From: JANYHF01 sp963732765
GTDB lineage: Bacteria > Pseudomonadota > Alphaproteobacteria > Rhizobiales > Hyphomicrobiaceae
Reading direction: 5' to 3'
Assembly (NCBI GenBank): GCA_963732765.1
Contig: CAVTAS010000003.1
Location: forward strand, 682,001 to 746,000
DNA length: 64,000 bases
This document shows positions 54,966 through 63,306 of this stretch, piece by piece (the stretch's first letter is position 1; each line of letters begins with the position of its first letter). The notes beneath the pieces were generated by a model. The model was not told the origin of the DNA and did no database searches. It was given only the letters and a program-made list of their open reading frames with translations. Made by a program: the position numbers and the translations under genes.

Positions 54966-55664
54966 ATGGCTATCGAAACGTTTCCCGATGACAGTGCACT
55001 CTTCGCTGCCATGCGAGCCAAGCTTTTCACTGCCGTCGTCGGCGATATTCTGGACACGATGGGCTTCCAGCATCAGTTTCTGCCGCCGAACATCAGTGCT
55101 CTTTCCAACGACATGGTGACCGTCGGCAGGGCGATGACGGTACTCGAGGCCGATTGCTTCGCGGCAACCGATCCACGAAGTCGGTCTGAGTTCGGGTCAA
55201 AGCCCTTTGGTCTGATGTTCCGGGCCCTGGACAGCCTCAAACCCAACGAAGTCTATGTCGCGACGGGCGCCTCGCCGCGTTACGCGTTGTGGGGGGAATT
55301 GATGTCGACACGAGCGATGCATCTCAAGGCTGCGGGCGCCGTACTTGATGGCTATTGCCGCGACAGCGCTGGGATCCTGAAACTCGGCTTCCCGACCTTT
55401 TCCTATGGGTCCTACGCACAAGATCAAGGTGTGCGCGGCAAGGTGGTGGACTTCGGAGTTCCGATCGAAATCGGTTCGGTGCGCATTCAGCCCGGCGACA
55501 TCTTGTTTGGCGATCGCGATGGTGTGTTGGTGATTCCAAAGGCCGCGGAAGAGGAAGCGATTGTCCGTGCACTTGAGAAAGTGGCGACCGAGAACAAAGT
55601 TCGTGTTGCGATCGAAGCGGGCATGAGCACTGAGGAGGCCTTCGAGCGCTTCGGAGTGATGTAG
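54966..55664 (+). CDS. RraA-like protein (HMG/CHA aldolase family)
   Basis: 232 residues. VVGDILDTMGFQHQFLPPNI is the usual start of the RraA/demethylmenaquinone methyltransferase-like fold. AVLDGYCRDSAGILKLGFPT holds the GxxRD-type active site, followed by VPIEIGSVRIQPGDILFGDR, D-GVLVIP. Relatives include 4-hydroxy-4-methyl-2-oxoglutarate aldolases and RNase E inhibitors; in sugar operons a hydratase or aldolase on a keto-acid is likely. It lies 118 bp after lacI. Confidence 0.85.
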   Translation: MAIETFPDDSALFAAMRAKLFTAVVGDILDTMGFQHQFLPPNISALSNDMVTVGRAMTVLEADCFAATDPRSRSEFGSKPFGLMFRALDSLKPNEVYVATGASPRYALWGELMSTRAMHLKAAGAVLDGYCRDSAGILKLGFPTFSYGSYAQDQGVRGKVVDFGVPIEIGSVRIQPGDILFGDRDGVLVIPKAAEEEAIVRALEKVATENKVRVAIEAGMSTEEAFERFGVM

Positions 55665-55805
55665 GCCGCTGCCAAAGCGCTTTCCAACCGAGCCGTGCTT
55701 CGAGCATATACGAAAACGACTTGCCTTGATAAAAACTCGACGTTAGAGTTTGCTGGCATCTGTTGTCGCGCCGATACGTCGGTGCACCGATCAAGGACGA
55801 CGGTG

Positions 55806-56975
55806 ATGACGGTGTTTTTGCGTGGGCTGGCTTGGGATCACCGGCGTTGCTGGGGGCCGCTCGATGCCAGCATGGCGCCCTATCACGCGGCGCACCCAGA
55901 CGTTTCCGTGCTGTGGGACCGCCGCAGCCTCTACGACTTCGGCGAGGGGCGGATCGAAGACGTGGTGCGGACCTACGACCTCGTCATCTATGACCATCCA
56001 TTTGTCGGTGACATTGCGCGCCAGCGGCTGATGGTGCCGTTCGATACCTTTTTGTCGGAAGGCGAGAAGCGTCATTTCGCAACCGACTCGGTCGGCAAGT
56101 CGTGGCCGTCCTATGAAGCCGATGGCGATCATTGGGCATTGCCCATTGATGCGGCTGCGCAGGTCGCGTCCTACCGTCCAGATTTGCTGCCTTCGTTCGC
56201 TGATCAACTTCCAAGGACCCACGCCGAAGTCCTCGACCTGGGCCGCAGGCTTAACGCCGAAAGAAAATGGCTCGGACTTCCCTGGGTGCCGACCGACGCG
56301 ATGTGTCTGCTGCTGAGCTTTGCCGCTGGTGCTGGCGATCCTATCGGTGCCGAAGGTCGATTCCTGCCGGCAACCTCGGTCGAGCGCATCGTTGGCGAGT
56401 TGCGCGAACTGGTGGCGCTTGCCCATCCCCTGTCCAAGGGCTGGAATCCGATACGCTGTTACGACCACATGGTCAGCCATGACGATGTCGTCTACGTCCC
56501 ATTTGCGTTCGGCTATGTAAACTATGCGGCACGCCAGGAAACGCCGCATCTGCGGTTCGGCAACATTCCTGTTCCCGGCGCGAAGGGTGCCCTTCTGGGT
56601 GGCGCCGGGATCGGAGTCAGCGCGTTCTCGGTGCACCAGAAAGCGGCGGTCGACTACGCGCTCTATCTTTGCTCGCCGGATTATCAGTGTGGCGACTATG
56701 TGAAGTTCGGTGGGCAGCCGGGGTCGCTGAAGGCCTGGAACGACGCTGCCGTCAACGCTGGCACGCGCAATTTCTTTTCCGATACACTGGCGACGCTGAC
56801 GAATTCCTACCTGCGATCGACCAAACCCGGATTTATATCGTTCTTCCGCGATTGCACGCACCATGCGGCGCGCGCGATGGCTGGCGAATTGTCGGCCAAG
56901 GCCTTCACCGATCTTCTCAACGAACGCTATGCCAAGATCGAAGTCGGCGATCCTGGGAAACGGGGGACGCCATGA
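55806..56975 (+). CDS. Solute-binding-protein-like (family 1) protein without signal peptide
   Basis: About 389 residues from ATG 55806 (MTVFLRGLAWDHRRCWGPLD). The fold resembles extracellular solute-binding proteins (LVIYDHPFVGDIARQRLMVP, ALPIDAAAQVASYRPDLLPS, GIGVSAFSVHQKAAVDYALY), but no signal peptide is present in this or any longer in-frame start. I have the impression that similar proteins occur beside CaiB-type CoA-transferases in other alphaproteobacteria, as here. It may be a cytosolic ligand-binding or enzyme-like protein. Its stop overlaps the IclR start (ATGA, 56972-56975). Confidence 0.75.
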   Translation: MTVFLRGLAWDHRRCWGPLDASMAPYHAAHPDVSVLWDRRSLYDFGEGRIEDVVRTYDLVIYDHPFVGDIARQRLMVPFDTFLSEGEKRHFATDSVGKSWPSYEADGDHWALPIDAAAQVASYRPDLLPSFADQLPRTHAEVLDLGRRLNAERKWLGLPWVPTDAMCLLLSFAAGAGDPIGAEGRFLPATSVERIVGELRELVALAHPLSKGWNPIRCYDHMVSHDDVVYVPFAFGYVNYAARQETPHLRFGNIPVPGAKGALLGGAGIGVSAFSVHQKAAVDYALYLCSPDYQCGDYVKFGGQPGSLKAWNDAAVNAGTRNFFSDTLATLTNSYLRSTKPGFISFFRDCTHHAARAMAGELSAKAFTDLLNERYAKIEVGDPGKRGTP

Positions 56976-57886
56976 GGTCGACCGACAACCTCGCATCCGC
57001 GGAAGTGGATACTGCGGATGATCCGACCAACCCGGTTCGTGACTACAAAGTTCCCGCGGCTGAGAAGGCGCTCGATATCCTGGAGTTCATGGCGTCGTCG
57101 GTCGAGGACGTCACGCAAACCGAGATCTCAATCGGACTTGGCCGCTCAATCCATGAAATCTATCGGGTCATTCAGTTTCTCGAAGCGCGGGGCTACTTGG
57201 TTCGTACCAAACCGGATCGATTCCGATTGTCGCTGAAGCTATTCGAACTGGCGCACCGACATCCGCCAGTGAACAGACTGATCGACTGCGCGCTGCCCGT
57301 TATGCGTACGCTGGTTGGACTGACCGATCAGAGTTGCCACCTGGTCGTTCTGCGCGATGCCAAGGTCCTCGTTGTGCTGCAGGTCGATTCACCGTTGCCG
57401 ATGCGTTATTCGGTGGCGCTCGGCTCGCATTTCCCGGCGCTGGAAACGAGTTCCGGCGCGGTATTGATCGCAGCATTGCCTGCTGGCGAGCGAGAAAACC
57501 TGATCGACAAAATCATTGCCTCAGGGGACGCGCCTGAGAAGCGCACAGAGATCATTGCCCGCTTGAAGAAGATCGACCGGCTGGGCTTTGAGATGCGCCC
57601 GTCATTAGCCGTCGAGGGATGCACCAATATCTCCCTACCGGTCCGCGACCACTTGGGCGCAACAGTTGCTGCACTGACGGTGCCGTATCTTCCACAAATT
57701 CGAGCAAGGTTCGACCGTCCGTCGGCGCTCGGATCGGCTCAAGACGCTGCACAAAAGATCTCGCGTGCACTTGGCGCGCCAGAACCTGCCGGGAGGACTC
57801 GAACGGATTGGGACGGCACCCCGGAGCCGCTTCCACATTCAAAGACAATTGCCCAAAAACCGCAATCAAGGAGGAAACTTCCATGA
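56972..57886 (+). CDS. IclR-family transcriptional regulator
   Basis: 304 residues. The N-terminal winged HTH (PAAEKALDILEFMASSVEDV, QTEISIGLGRSIHEIYRVIQ, then FLEARGYLVRT) is followed by the IclR effector domain (GQSCHLVV-type strand, VALGSHFPALETSSGAVLIA, EGCTNISLPVRDHLGATVAA). It is embedded in the operon: it overlaps the preceding gene by ATGA and the following binding-protein gene by ATGA (57883-57886). So it is made together with the importer it probably regulates. Confidence 0.92.
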   Translation: MRSTDNLASAEVDTADDPTNPVRDYKVPAAEKALDILEFMASSVEDVTQTEISIGLGRSIHEIYRVIQFLEARGYLVRTKPDRFRLSLKLFELAHRHPPVNRLIDCALPVMRTLVGLTDQSCHLVVLRDAKVLVVLQVDSPLPMRYSVALGSHFPALETSSGAVLIAALPAGERENLIDKIIASGDAPEKRTEIIARLKKIDRLGFEMRPSLAVEGCTNISLPVRDHLGATVAALTVPYLPQIRARFDRPSALGSAQDAAQKISRALGAPEPAGRTRTDWDGTPEPLPHSKTIAQKPQSRRKLP

Positions 57887-58914
57887 AGAAGCTCTTCGTT
57901 CACTTTCTTGCGACCTCTGCCCTGGGACTCGTGGCCCTAAGCTCGGGAGCCTTGGCCGCGAACCCTAAGAAGATCGGCTATGTCGTGAACTATGCCACTC
58001 ACGAATGGTATCAGAACGTCATCAAGGGCATGAAAGACCGCGGCAAGGAGCTTGGTATCGAGATCGAAGTCAAGGACGCTAATCTCGATGCAGCCAAAAT
58101 GGTCGCCGGTGCGGAAGACTTCATCTCGCAGAAGGTCGACGTCCTGATCGTCACCCCGGTCAACGAAGACGCTGTGGTGCCGCTGCTGCGGCGTGCCAAG
58201 CAGGAAGGCGTTCCGGTCGTCCTGGAAGGCAATCCCGCCAAGGGCATGACGACCCTGGTCGCGATTTGCGACTACGACACCGGCTACAATGCCGGCGTGG
58301 AAGCAGGCAAGTACGTCAAGGAGAAGCTGGGCGGCGTCGCCAAGGTCATGAATGTTGGCCTGCCGCTGCTATCGGCGACGGTGCTGCGCTCGAACGGCTT
58401 CATGGATGGCATCAAGACCATCGTCCCCGACGCCACCATGGTCCATGACCTCGATGGTGGCGGCAATCCCGACCGGTCCTTGGAGGTCTCCTCGGCGGCG
58501 CTGGCCCAGAACGGTGACATCAGCGTGATCTACGGCATCAACGATTCGTCGGCGCTCGGCGGATTGCAGGCCTGGAAGGCCGCCGGCAAGGCTCAGGATA
58601 AGTTGCTTGTGGTTGGCACGGGTGGCGAAGGTCTTGCCTTTATCAACGCCATCGAGAAAGAGCCGTCCTACAGGATCGAAGCCGCAATGTTCCCCGAGAA
58701 AGTCGGCTTCACCGCGGTCGATGCTGCGGTCAGCCTGTTCAACAAGGAAACCGTCCCCGAATGGATCGTCAGCCCGACAACGCCGATGAACGGCGATGAT
58801 TGGAAGAAGTTCTATTCGGTCGAAGGCACGACGCGCACCATTAATTGGGCCAACGTCAACGCCGTTAAGCCGCCAGCCAAGTGCATGAAGACGGCTGCCG
58901 ACCTTAAGAAGTAG
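57883..58914 (+). CDS. Sugar ABC transporter periplasmic substrate-binding protein (second importer)
   Basis: 343 residues. The signal peptide (MKKLFVHFLATSALGLVALS, cleavage near ALAA-NP) and the AAGGAGG ribosome site a few bases upstream fix the start at 57883. Peripla_BP_4 fold: IGYVVNYATHEWYQNVIKGM, DFISQKVDVLIVTPVNEDAV, LPLLSATVLRSNGFMDGIKT, VIYGINDSSALGGLQAWKAA. Sugar specificity is unknown. It is followed by a hairpin at 58933 and two permease genes. Confidence 0.94.
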   Translation: MKKLFVHFLATSALGLVALSSGALAANPKKIGYVVNYATHEWYQNVIKGMKDRGKELGIEIEVKDANLDAAKMVAGAEDFISQKVDVLIVTPVNEDAVVPLLRRAKQEGVPVVLEGNPAKGMTTLVAICDYDTGYNAGVEAGKYVKEKLGGVAKVMNVGLPLLSATVLRSNGFMDGIKTIVPDATMVHDLDGGGNPDRSLEVSSAALAQNGDISVIYGINDSSALGGLQAWKAAGKAQDKLLVVGTGGEGLAFINAIEKEPSYRIEAAMFPEKVGFTAVDAAVSLFNKETVPEWIVSPTTPMNGDDWKKFYSVEGTTRTINWANVNAVKPPAKCMKTAADLKK

Positions 58915-58932
58915 CCGATCGCAGATGCCGTC

Positions 58933-58960
58933 ACCGAAGGGCGTCGCACCGCCCTTCGGT
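58933..58960 (+). other. Intercistronic hairpin after the binding-protein gene
   Basis: ACCGAAGGGCG (58933-58943), loop TCGCAC, CGCCCTTCGGT (58950-58960): an 11-bp perfect stem without a T-tract. In such operons it usually protects the upstream mRNA and lowers downstream expression, so the binding protein is made in excess. Inference. Confidence 0.7.
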
Positions 58961-59011
58961 CATGATCGCCGACGGTTATGATCGCCAAGACCTGGTGTAG
59001 AGCCCCCCAAC

Positions 59012-59995
59012 ATGACCAGCGAGATTGTTTCGCCGCGCAGTCCCGGTAGGCTGGCTGAGGTGTTCAGCGCACAAAGTCAGATCGTGCTGGTCGGGCTTCT
59101 GGTTGCCCTATGCATCGCCATCTCTCTGTCGACTGCGCAATTCTATTCGCTGCCCAATCTGATTGCCATTCTGCGCCAATGCTCGCTGGTGCTGATCGTA
59201 GCGGTCGGCATGACAACACTGTTGATTGCCGGTGAAGTGGATCTGTCGGTTGGCGCCTCGAGCGCTTTCGTCGGCTGCATCGCCATGGATGTCGTAAACC
59301 GCACCCAGAATTTCACGCTCGGAGTGCTGGCCGGACTCGCCTTCGGGGCAGCGGTAGGTCTCTTTAATGGTCTTATCGTCACCAAGCTGAAGATCAACTC
59401 GCTGATTGCCACGATCGCCACCATGATGATCCTTCAGGGCGGTGTGTTCCTGTATTCCCGCGAGGCGGTGCAGAACCGTCATCAGCTGCAAGCGTTTTCC
59501 GATCTGGGCGCCGGCTATATCGGTCCACTGCCCATACCCGTCGTGCTGGCGATGCTGGTGTTTTGCGCCGGATACGTGGCGCTGCGCTACACCGTCTTCG
59601 GGCGTTACGTCTATGCTGTCGGCGCCAACGAAAAGGCTGCGCGGCTATCGGGCCTGCGCACGCAATCCATCAAGATCGCGGCATTCGTCATAACGGGCCT
59701 GTTTGTCGGCATGGCAGGACTGATCCTGAGCTCGCTTATGAACGCCGGTCAGCCGACCTCCGGCCGAGGCTTCGAACTCACAGTGATCGCCGGGGTCATT
59801 CTGGGCGGCACCTCGCTGGCCGGTGGCCGCGGTACGCTGATCGGCACACTACTGGGGGTGCTGCTGCTCAAGGTCATTGACAACGCCATCATCATTCTGC
59901 GCTGGAACCAGGACCTGCAAATGGTTGTTCCAGGCGTCGTGATCATCCTCGCCACCTACCTCGACATCCTGCGGAGAAAAGCCGATGCAGGCTGA
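59012..59995 (+). CDS. Sugar ABC transporter permease 1
   Basis: 327 residues, about 9 membrane helices, RbsC/BPD_transp_2 family: LIVAVGMTTLLIAGEVDLSV (the typical GEVDLSVG), AAVGLFNGLIVTKLKINSLI, VGANEKAARLSGLRTQSIKI and GGTSLAGGRGTLIGTLLGVL. Its last 11 bases overlap the ATPase gene. It pairs with the second permease at 61492, so the importer may use a heterodimer. Confidence 0.93.
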   Translation: MTSEIVSPRSPGRLAEVFSAQSQIVLVGLLVALCIAISLSTAQFYSLPNLIAILRQCSLVLIVAVGMTTLLIAGEVDLSVGASSAFVGCIAMDVVNRTQNFTLGVLAGLAFGAAVGLFNGLIVTKLKINSLIATIATMMILQGGVFLYSREAVQNRHQLQAFSDLGAGYIGPLPIPVVLAMLVFCAGYVALRYTVFGRYVYAVGANEKAARLSGLRTQSIKIAAFVITGLFVGMAGLILSSLMNAGQPTSGRGFELTVIAGVILGGTSLAGGRGTLIGTLLGVLLLKVIDNAIIILRWNQDLQMVVPGVVIILATYLDILRRKADAG

Positions 59996-61508
59996 TCTTT
60001 CACAGGCTGTCGAAGCCGCGCGCGATGTGCCGGCCCTCGAGATGATCGGCATCTCCAAGCGCTTTCCAGGTGTCGTGGCGCTCGATGACGTCAGTCTCAC
60101 CCTTGCGGCAGGCAAGGTGCACGCCCTGATGGGCGAGAACGGAGCCGGCAAGTCGACGCTGATCAAGATCCTGGCGGGTGTCTACGGCAGGGATGCAGGA
60201 ACGATCCGGATTGCCGGCAAGGACATCGAACTGCGAACGCCTCGCGATGCGCTCAAGCAGGGTATCAAGGTGGTGTTCCAGGAGATCGCGCTGATCCCCG
60301 AGTTCAGTGTCGCCGAGAACATATTCCTGGAAAAGCATCCGACCGGGCGCGGCGGCTCCATTGCCTGGAAAACCATCCGCGCCGACGCGGCCGCCCTGTT
60401 CGACCGCATCGGCTTCAGCATCGATCCGGCAGCACGCACCGGCGACCTGCCGATCAGCCAGCAGCAGATGGTGGAAATCGCCAGGGCGCTGGCACATGAG
60501 GCGCGCATCGTCGTCATGGACGAGCCGACCGCATCGCTGACGCCCAAGGAAGTAGCCCTCCTCTTCACCATCATCCGGCGTTTGACGGGGTTGGGCATTG
60601 CCGTTCTCTATGTCACCCACAAGCTGGACGAGGTGTTCGAGATCGCCGACACCGTCACGGTGCTGCGCGACGGCCGGCACATCTCGACGATGCCCAAGGC
60701 GCAGCACAGCCACGACAGCCTGATCCAGAACATGATCGGCCGGCGGATCGACAACCTGTTCCCCAGGTCGCGCACGGCCGCAGCCGGCAAGGTCGTACTG
60801 TCGGTTTCGGAGGTCTCGACAGCGTCCAAACTGAAGTCGGTGAGCTTCGAAGCGAAAGCCGGCGAGGTCCTCGGCTTCTTCGGTCTGATGGGCGCTGGCC
60901 GGTCCGAACTGGCCAAGGCCATCGTCGGGTTCGATCCCATTCGCTCAGGCACGGTCGTGGTCGACGGAGCGCCGCTGCATCCGCACAGCACACGCACCGG
61001 CGTGTCGCTGGGCATCGGGCTGCTCACCGAGGATCGCAAAACCGAGGGCTTGTTGCCGGAACTGTCGGTGTTGCAGAACATGAGCCTGGCATCGCTCGGG
61101 GCGCTTTCTCGATCCGGGTTTGTGCAAGAGTCGAAAGAGCGGGCCGCCGTGCAGTCGTTCGTCGATCGCTTTCGCATCCGGACGCCAAGCCTGAAGCAAC
61201 CGATCAGGGCGCTTTCCGGCGGCAATCAGCAGAAAGTTCTGTTGGCTCGCTGGTTGCTGCGCGGGTTGAAAGTGATCGTCGTCGACGAGCCGACGCGCGG
61301 CATCGACGTGGGAGCGAAATCCGAGATCTTCGCACTGATAGATCGGCTGGCAGGCGAAGGTCTGGCGGTTGTGATGATGACATCGGAGATGCCCGAATTG
61401 CTGGGATTGAGCGATCGCATCGCGGTCATGGCGGGCGGACGGATCACCGCACTGATGAACCGCGATGAGGCGACACAGGAGAAAATTCTCAATGCCGCAA
61501 TCCTCTAG
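59985..61508 (+). CDS. Sugar ABC transporter ATP-binding protein (two ABC domains, RbsA-like)
   Basis: 507 residues, the normal length for RbsA/XylG-type ATPases. Domain 1 has Walker A GENGAGKST (50-58), signature LPISQQQMVEIARAL and Walker B IVVMDEPTASL. Domain 2 has a degenerate Walker A (FFGLMGAGRSEL), signature LSGGNQQKVLLARWL and Walker B VIVVDEPTRGID. Overlaps both neighbours (11 bp upstream, 17 bp downstream), which shows tight coupling. Confidence 0.95.
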   Translation: MQADLSQAVEAARDVPALEMIGISKRFPGVVALDDVSLTLAAGKVHALMGENGAGKSTLIKILAGVYGRDAGTIRIAGKDIELRTPRDALKQGIKVVFQEIALIPEFSVAENIFLEKHPTGRGGSIAWKTIRADAAALFDRIGFSIDPAARTGDLPISQQQMVEIARALAHEARIVVMDEPTASLTPKEVALLFTIIRRLTGLGIAVLYVTHKLDEVFEIADTVTVLRDGRHISTMPKAQHSHDSLIQNMIGRRIDNLFPRSRTAAAGKVVLSVSEVSTASKLKSVSFEAKAGEVLGFFGLMGAGRSELAKAIVGFDPIRSGTVVVDGAPLHPHSTRTGVSLGIGLLTEDRKTEGLLPELSVLQNMSLASLGALSRSGFVQESKERAAVQSFVDRFRIRTPSLKQPIRALSGGNQQKVLLARWLLRGLKVIVVDEPTRGIDVGAKSEIFALIDRLAGEGLAVVMMTSEMPELLGLSDRIAVMAGGRITALMNRDEATQEKILNAAIL

Positions 61509-62487
61509 CTCGCTCACCCACTCCGGTGGCAACCTACCAATCTTGCTGCAGCTGCTTGTCCGCTGGACCGAACTCGGCCTGATCATAGCGCTGCTCGCCA
61601 TCGTCGGCTTCTTTGCGCTGTCGTCCGACACGTTCTTGACCGTCCGGAATGTAACGAATGTGCTCGGCCAGGCTTCGCTCGCGCTCACAGCGGGAATAGG
61701 CGTGGCCATCGTCTTCATATCGGGCGAGGTGGATGTTTCGATCGGCTCGCTGGTGGCCGCGGTCGCCATTCCGCTCATTACCATCATGAACGCAACCAAT
61801 TCCCTGCCGCTGGGCATAGCCGGTGCTTTGGCGCTCGGTCTGCTGGTCGGCATCGTCAACGGCTATCTGTGCGCTTATCTCGGCATCAACTCTCTGATCG
61901 TCACGCTCGGCACACTGTTCATCATGCGCGGAGGTGTCTATCTCTATACTGGCCAGAAGGCGATACCCGACGACGCTGCACTGGAAAGCTTCTTTCAGCT
62001 GGGCAACGGTCGCCTGTTCGAGGTGCTTCCCTATCCCGCCGTCATCGCATTCGTGCTGCTGGTGGCGTTTGCCTACGTCATGACAAACCGGCCGTTCGGG
62101 CGCCAGATCTATGCGGTCGGCAGCAACCCGGAAGTCGCACGTTTGGCGGGCTACGACGTCAAGCGCATCAAGTTCGCCTGCTTCATCATCAGCGCACTGC
62201 TCGCTACGGTCGCCGGCATCCTGCTTGCCTCGCGGCTGGGGTCGGCGGTGCATGTCGCCGGGGTCGGCTTCGAGTTCCAGGTGGTGGCGGCGACGGTGCT
62301 CGGCGGCGTCAGCCTGTCGGGGGGCGTCGGCAGCCTGTGGGGTATGGCGCTTGGCGTGCTGATCCTGTCATTCCTGTCCAATGGCCTCGGCATGATGAAC
62401 CTCGCCACCGAGTGGCAACTGGTCATCACCGGGCTGATCATTATCGCGGCGGTCGGGTTCGATTCCTGGAAGCGCCGCCAAGTTTGA
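61492..62487 (+). CDS. Sugar ABC transporter permease 2
   Basis: 331 residues from ATG 61492 (MPQSSSSLTHSGGNLPILLQ); the start lies inside the ATPase gene. RbsC family: LTAGIGVAIVFISGEVDVSI, LLVGIVNGYLCAYLGINSLI, VGSNPEVARLAGYDVKRIKF and GGVSLSGGVGSLWGMALGVL. Similar to, but clearly diverged from, permease 1. Confidence 0.93.
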   Translation: MPQSSSSLTHSGGNLPILLQLLVRWTELGLIIALLAIVGFFALSSDTFLTVRNVTNVLGQASLALTAGIGVAIVFISGEVDVSIGSLVAAVAIPLITIMNATNSLPLGIAGALALGLLVGIVNGYLCAYLGINSLIVTLGTLFIMRGGVYLYTGQKAIPDDAALESFFQLGNGRLFEVLPYPAVIAFVLLVAFAYVMTNRPFGRQIYAVGSNPEVARLAGYDVKRIKFACFIISALLATVAGILLASRLGSAVHVAGVGFEFQVVAATVLGGVSLSGGVGSLWGMALGVLILSFLSNGLGMMNLATEWQLVITGLIIIAAVGFDSWKRRQV

Positions 62488-62501
62488 CCGATGGAGGTGT
62501 C

Positions 62502-63287
62502 ATGATGCGGTTGGCAGGCAAAATCGCGGTCGTCACGGGTGCCGCCGACGGTATCGGTCACGCGATCAGCGAGGGCATGGCGCGGGAAGGCGCCCACGTC
62601 GTCATCTCGGATATCGACGACAGCAAGGGCGAGGCATTCGCGGCCGAATTGAGAACGGCTGGACTGCGCGCCGACTACCTGCATTGCGACGTCTCGCAGG
62701 AGCGTGATGTCGCCGGGCTGGTGGCGCACGCCGTCAAGATCGGCGGCAGGCTCGACGTGCTGGTCAACAATGCCGCCATCGCCATCGGCGGCATGCCGGT
62801 GCATGAGATGTCCGACGAGCAGTGGCACCGCTTGATCGCTGTCAACCTGACAAGTGTCTTTCGCGGCTGCAAGTTCGCCCTGCCGCACATGATCCGGCAG
62901 AAAGCCGGTTCCATCGTAAACATGGCTTCGGCGCAGGCCCATATCGGGCTGGATGGCTGGACGGCCTATGCGGGCGCCAAGGGCGCGGTCATTTCCATGA
63001 CGCGGCAGATGGCCGTTGAATATGGCCCGTACAACATCCGGGTGAATTCAATTTCGCCGGGCACCATCAACACGCCCATGAACGAGAAGGTGGTCAAAGA
63101 CCTCGGCGAGCACGTCGCGCGCGCCTGGGTGAAGATGCATCCGCTCGGCCGGATCGGTTTGCCATCCGAGGTGGCGGAGGCTGCCATATACCTTGCCAGT
63201 GACGCTGCCGGCTTCACCACCGGTATCGATCTGCGGGTCGATGGCGGCTTGACCGCGGCACCACGTTACGTGCCCGACCTGGTTTGA
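62502..63287 (+). CDS. Short-chain dehydrogenase/reductase (SDR)
   Basis: About 261 residues. ATG 62502 or 62505; the GGAGG at 62493-62497 gives better spacing to 62505. Classical SDR marks: cofactor loop VTGAADGIGHAI, NNAAIAIGG (NNAG-like), catalytic Ser in VNMASAQAHI, YAGAKGA as YxxxK, and the C-terminal GIDLRVDGGLTA. Probably oxidises the imported sugar, polyol or hydroxy acid. It follows permease 2 by 14 bp. Confidence 0.92.
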   Translation: MMRLAGKIAVVTGAADGIGHAISEGMAREGAHVVISDIDDSKGEAFAAELRTAGLRADYLHCDVSQERDVAGLVAHAVKIGGRLDVLVNNAAIAIGGMPVHEMSDEQWHRLIAVNLTSVFRGCKFALPHMIRQKAGSIVNMASAQAHIGLDGWTAYAGAKGAVISMTRQMAVEYGPYNIRVNSISPGTINTPMNEKVVKDLGEHVARAWVKMHPLGRIGLPSEVAEAAIYLASDAAGFTTGIDLRVDGGLTAAPRYVPDLV

Positions 63288-63306
63288 CGGATAGAAGGAA
63301 ACAGCG

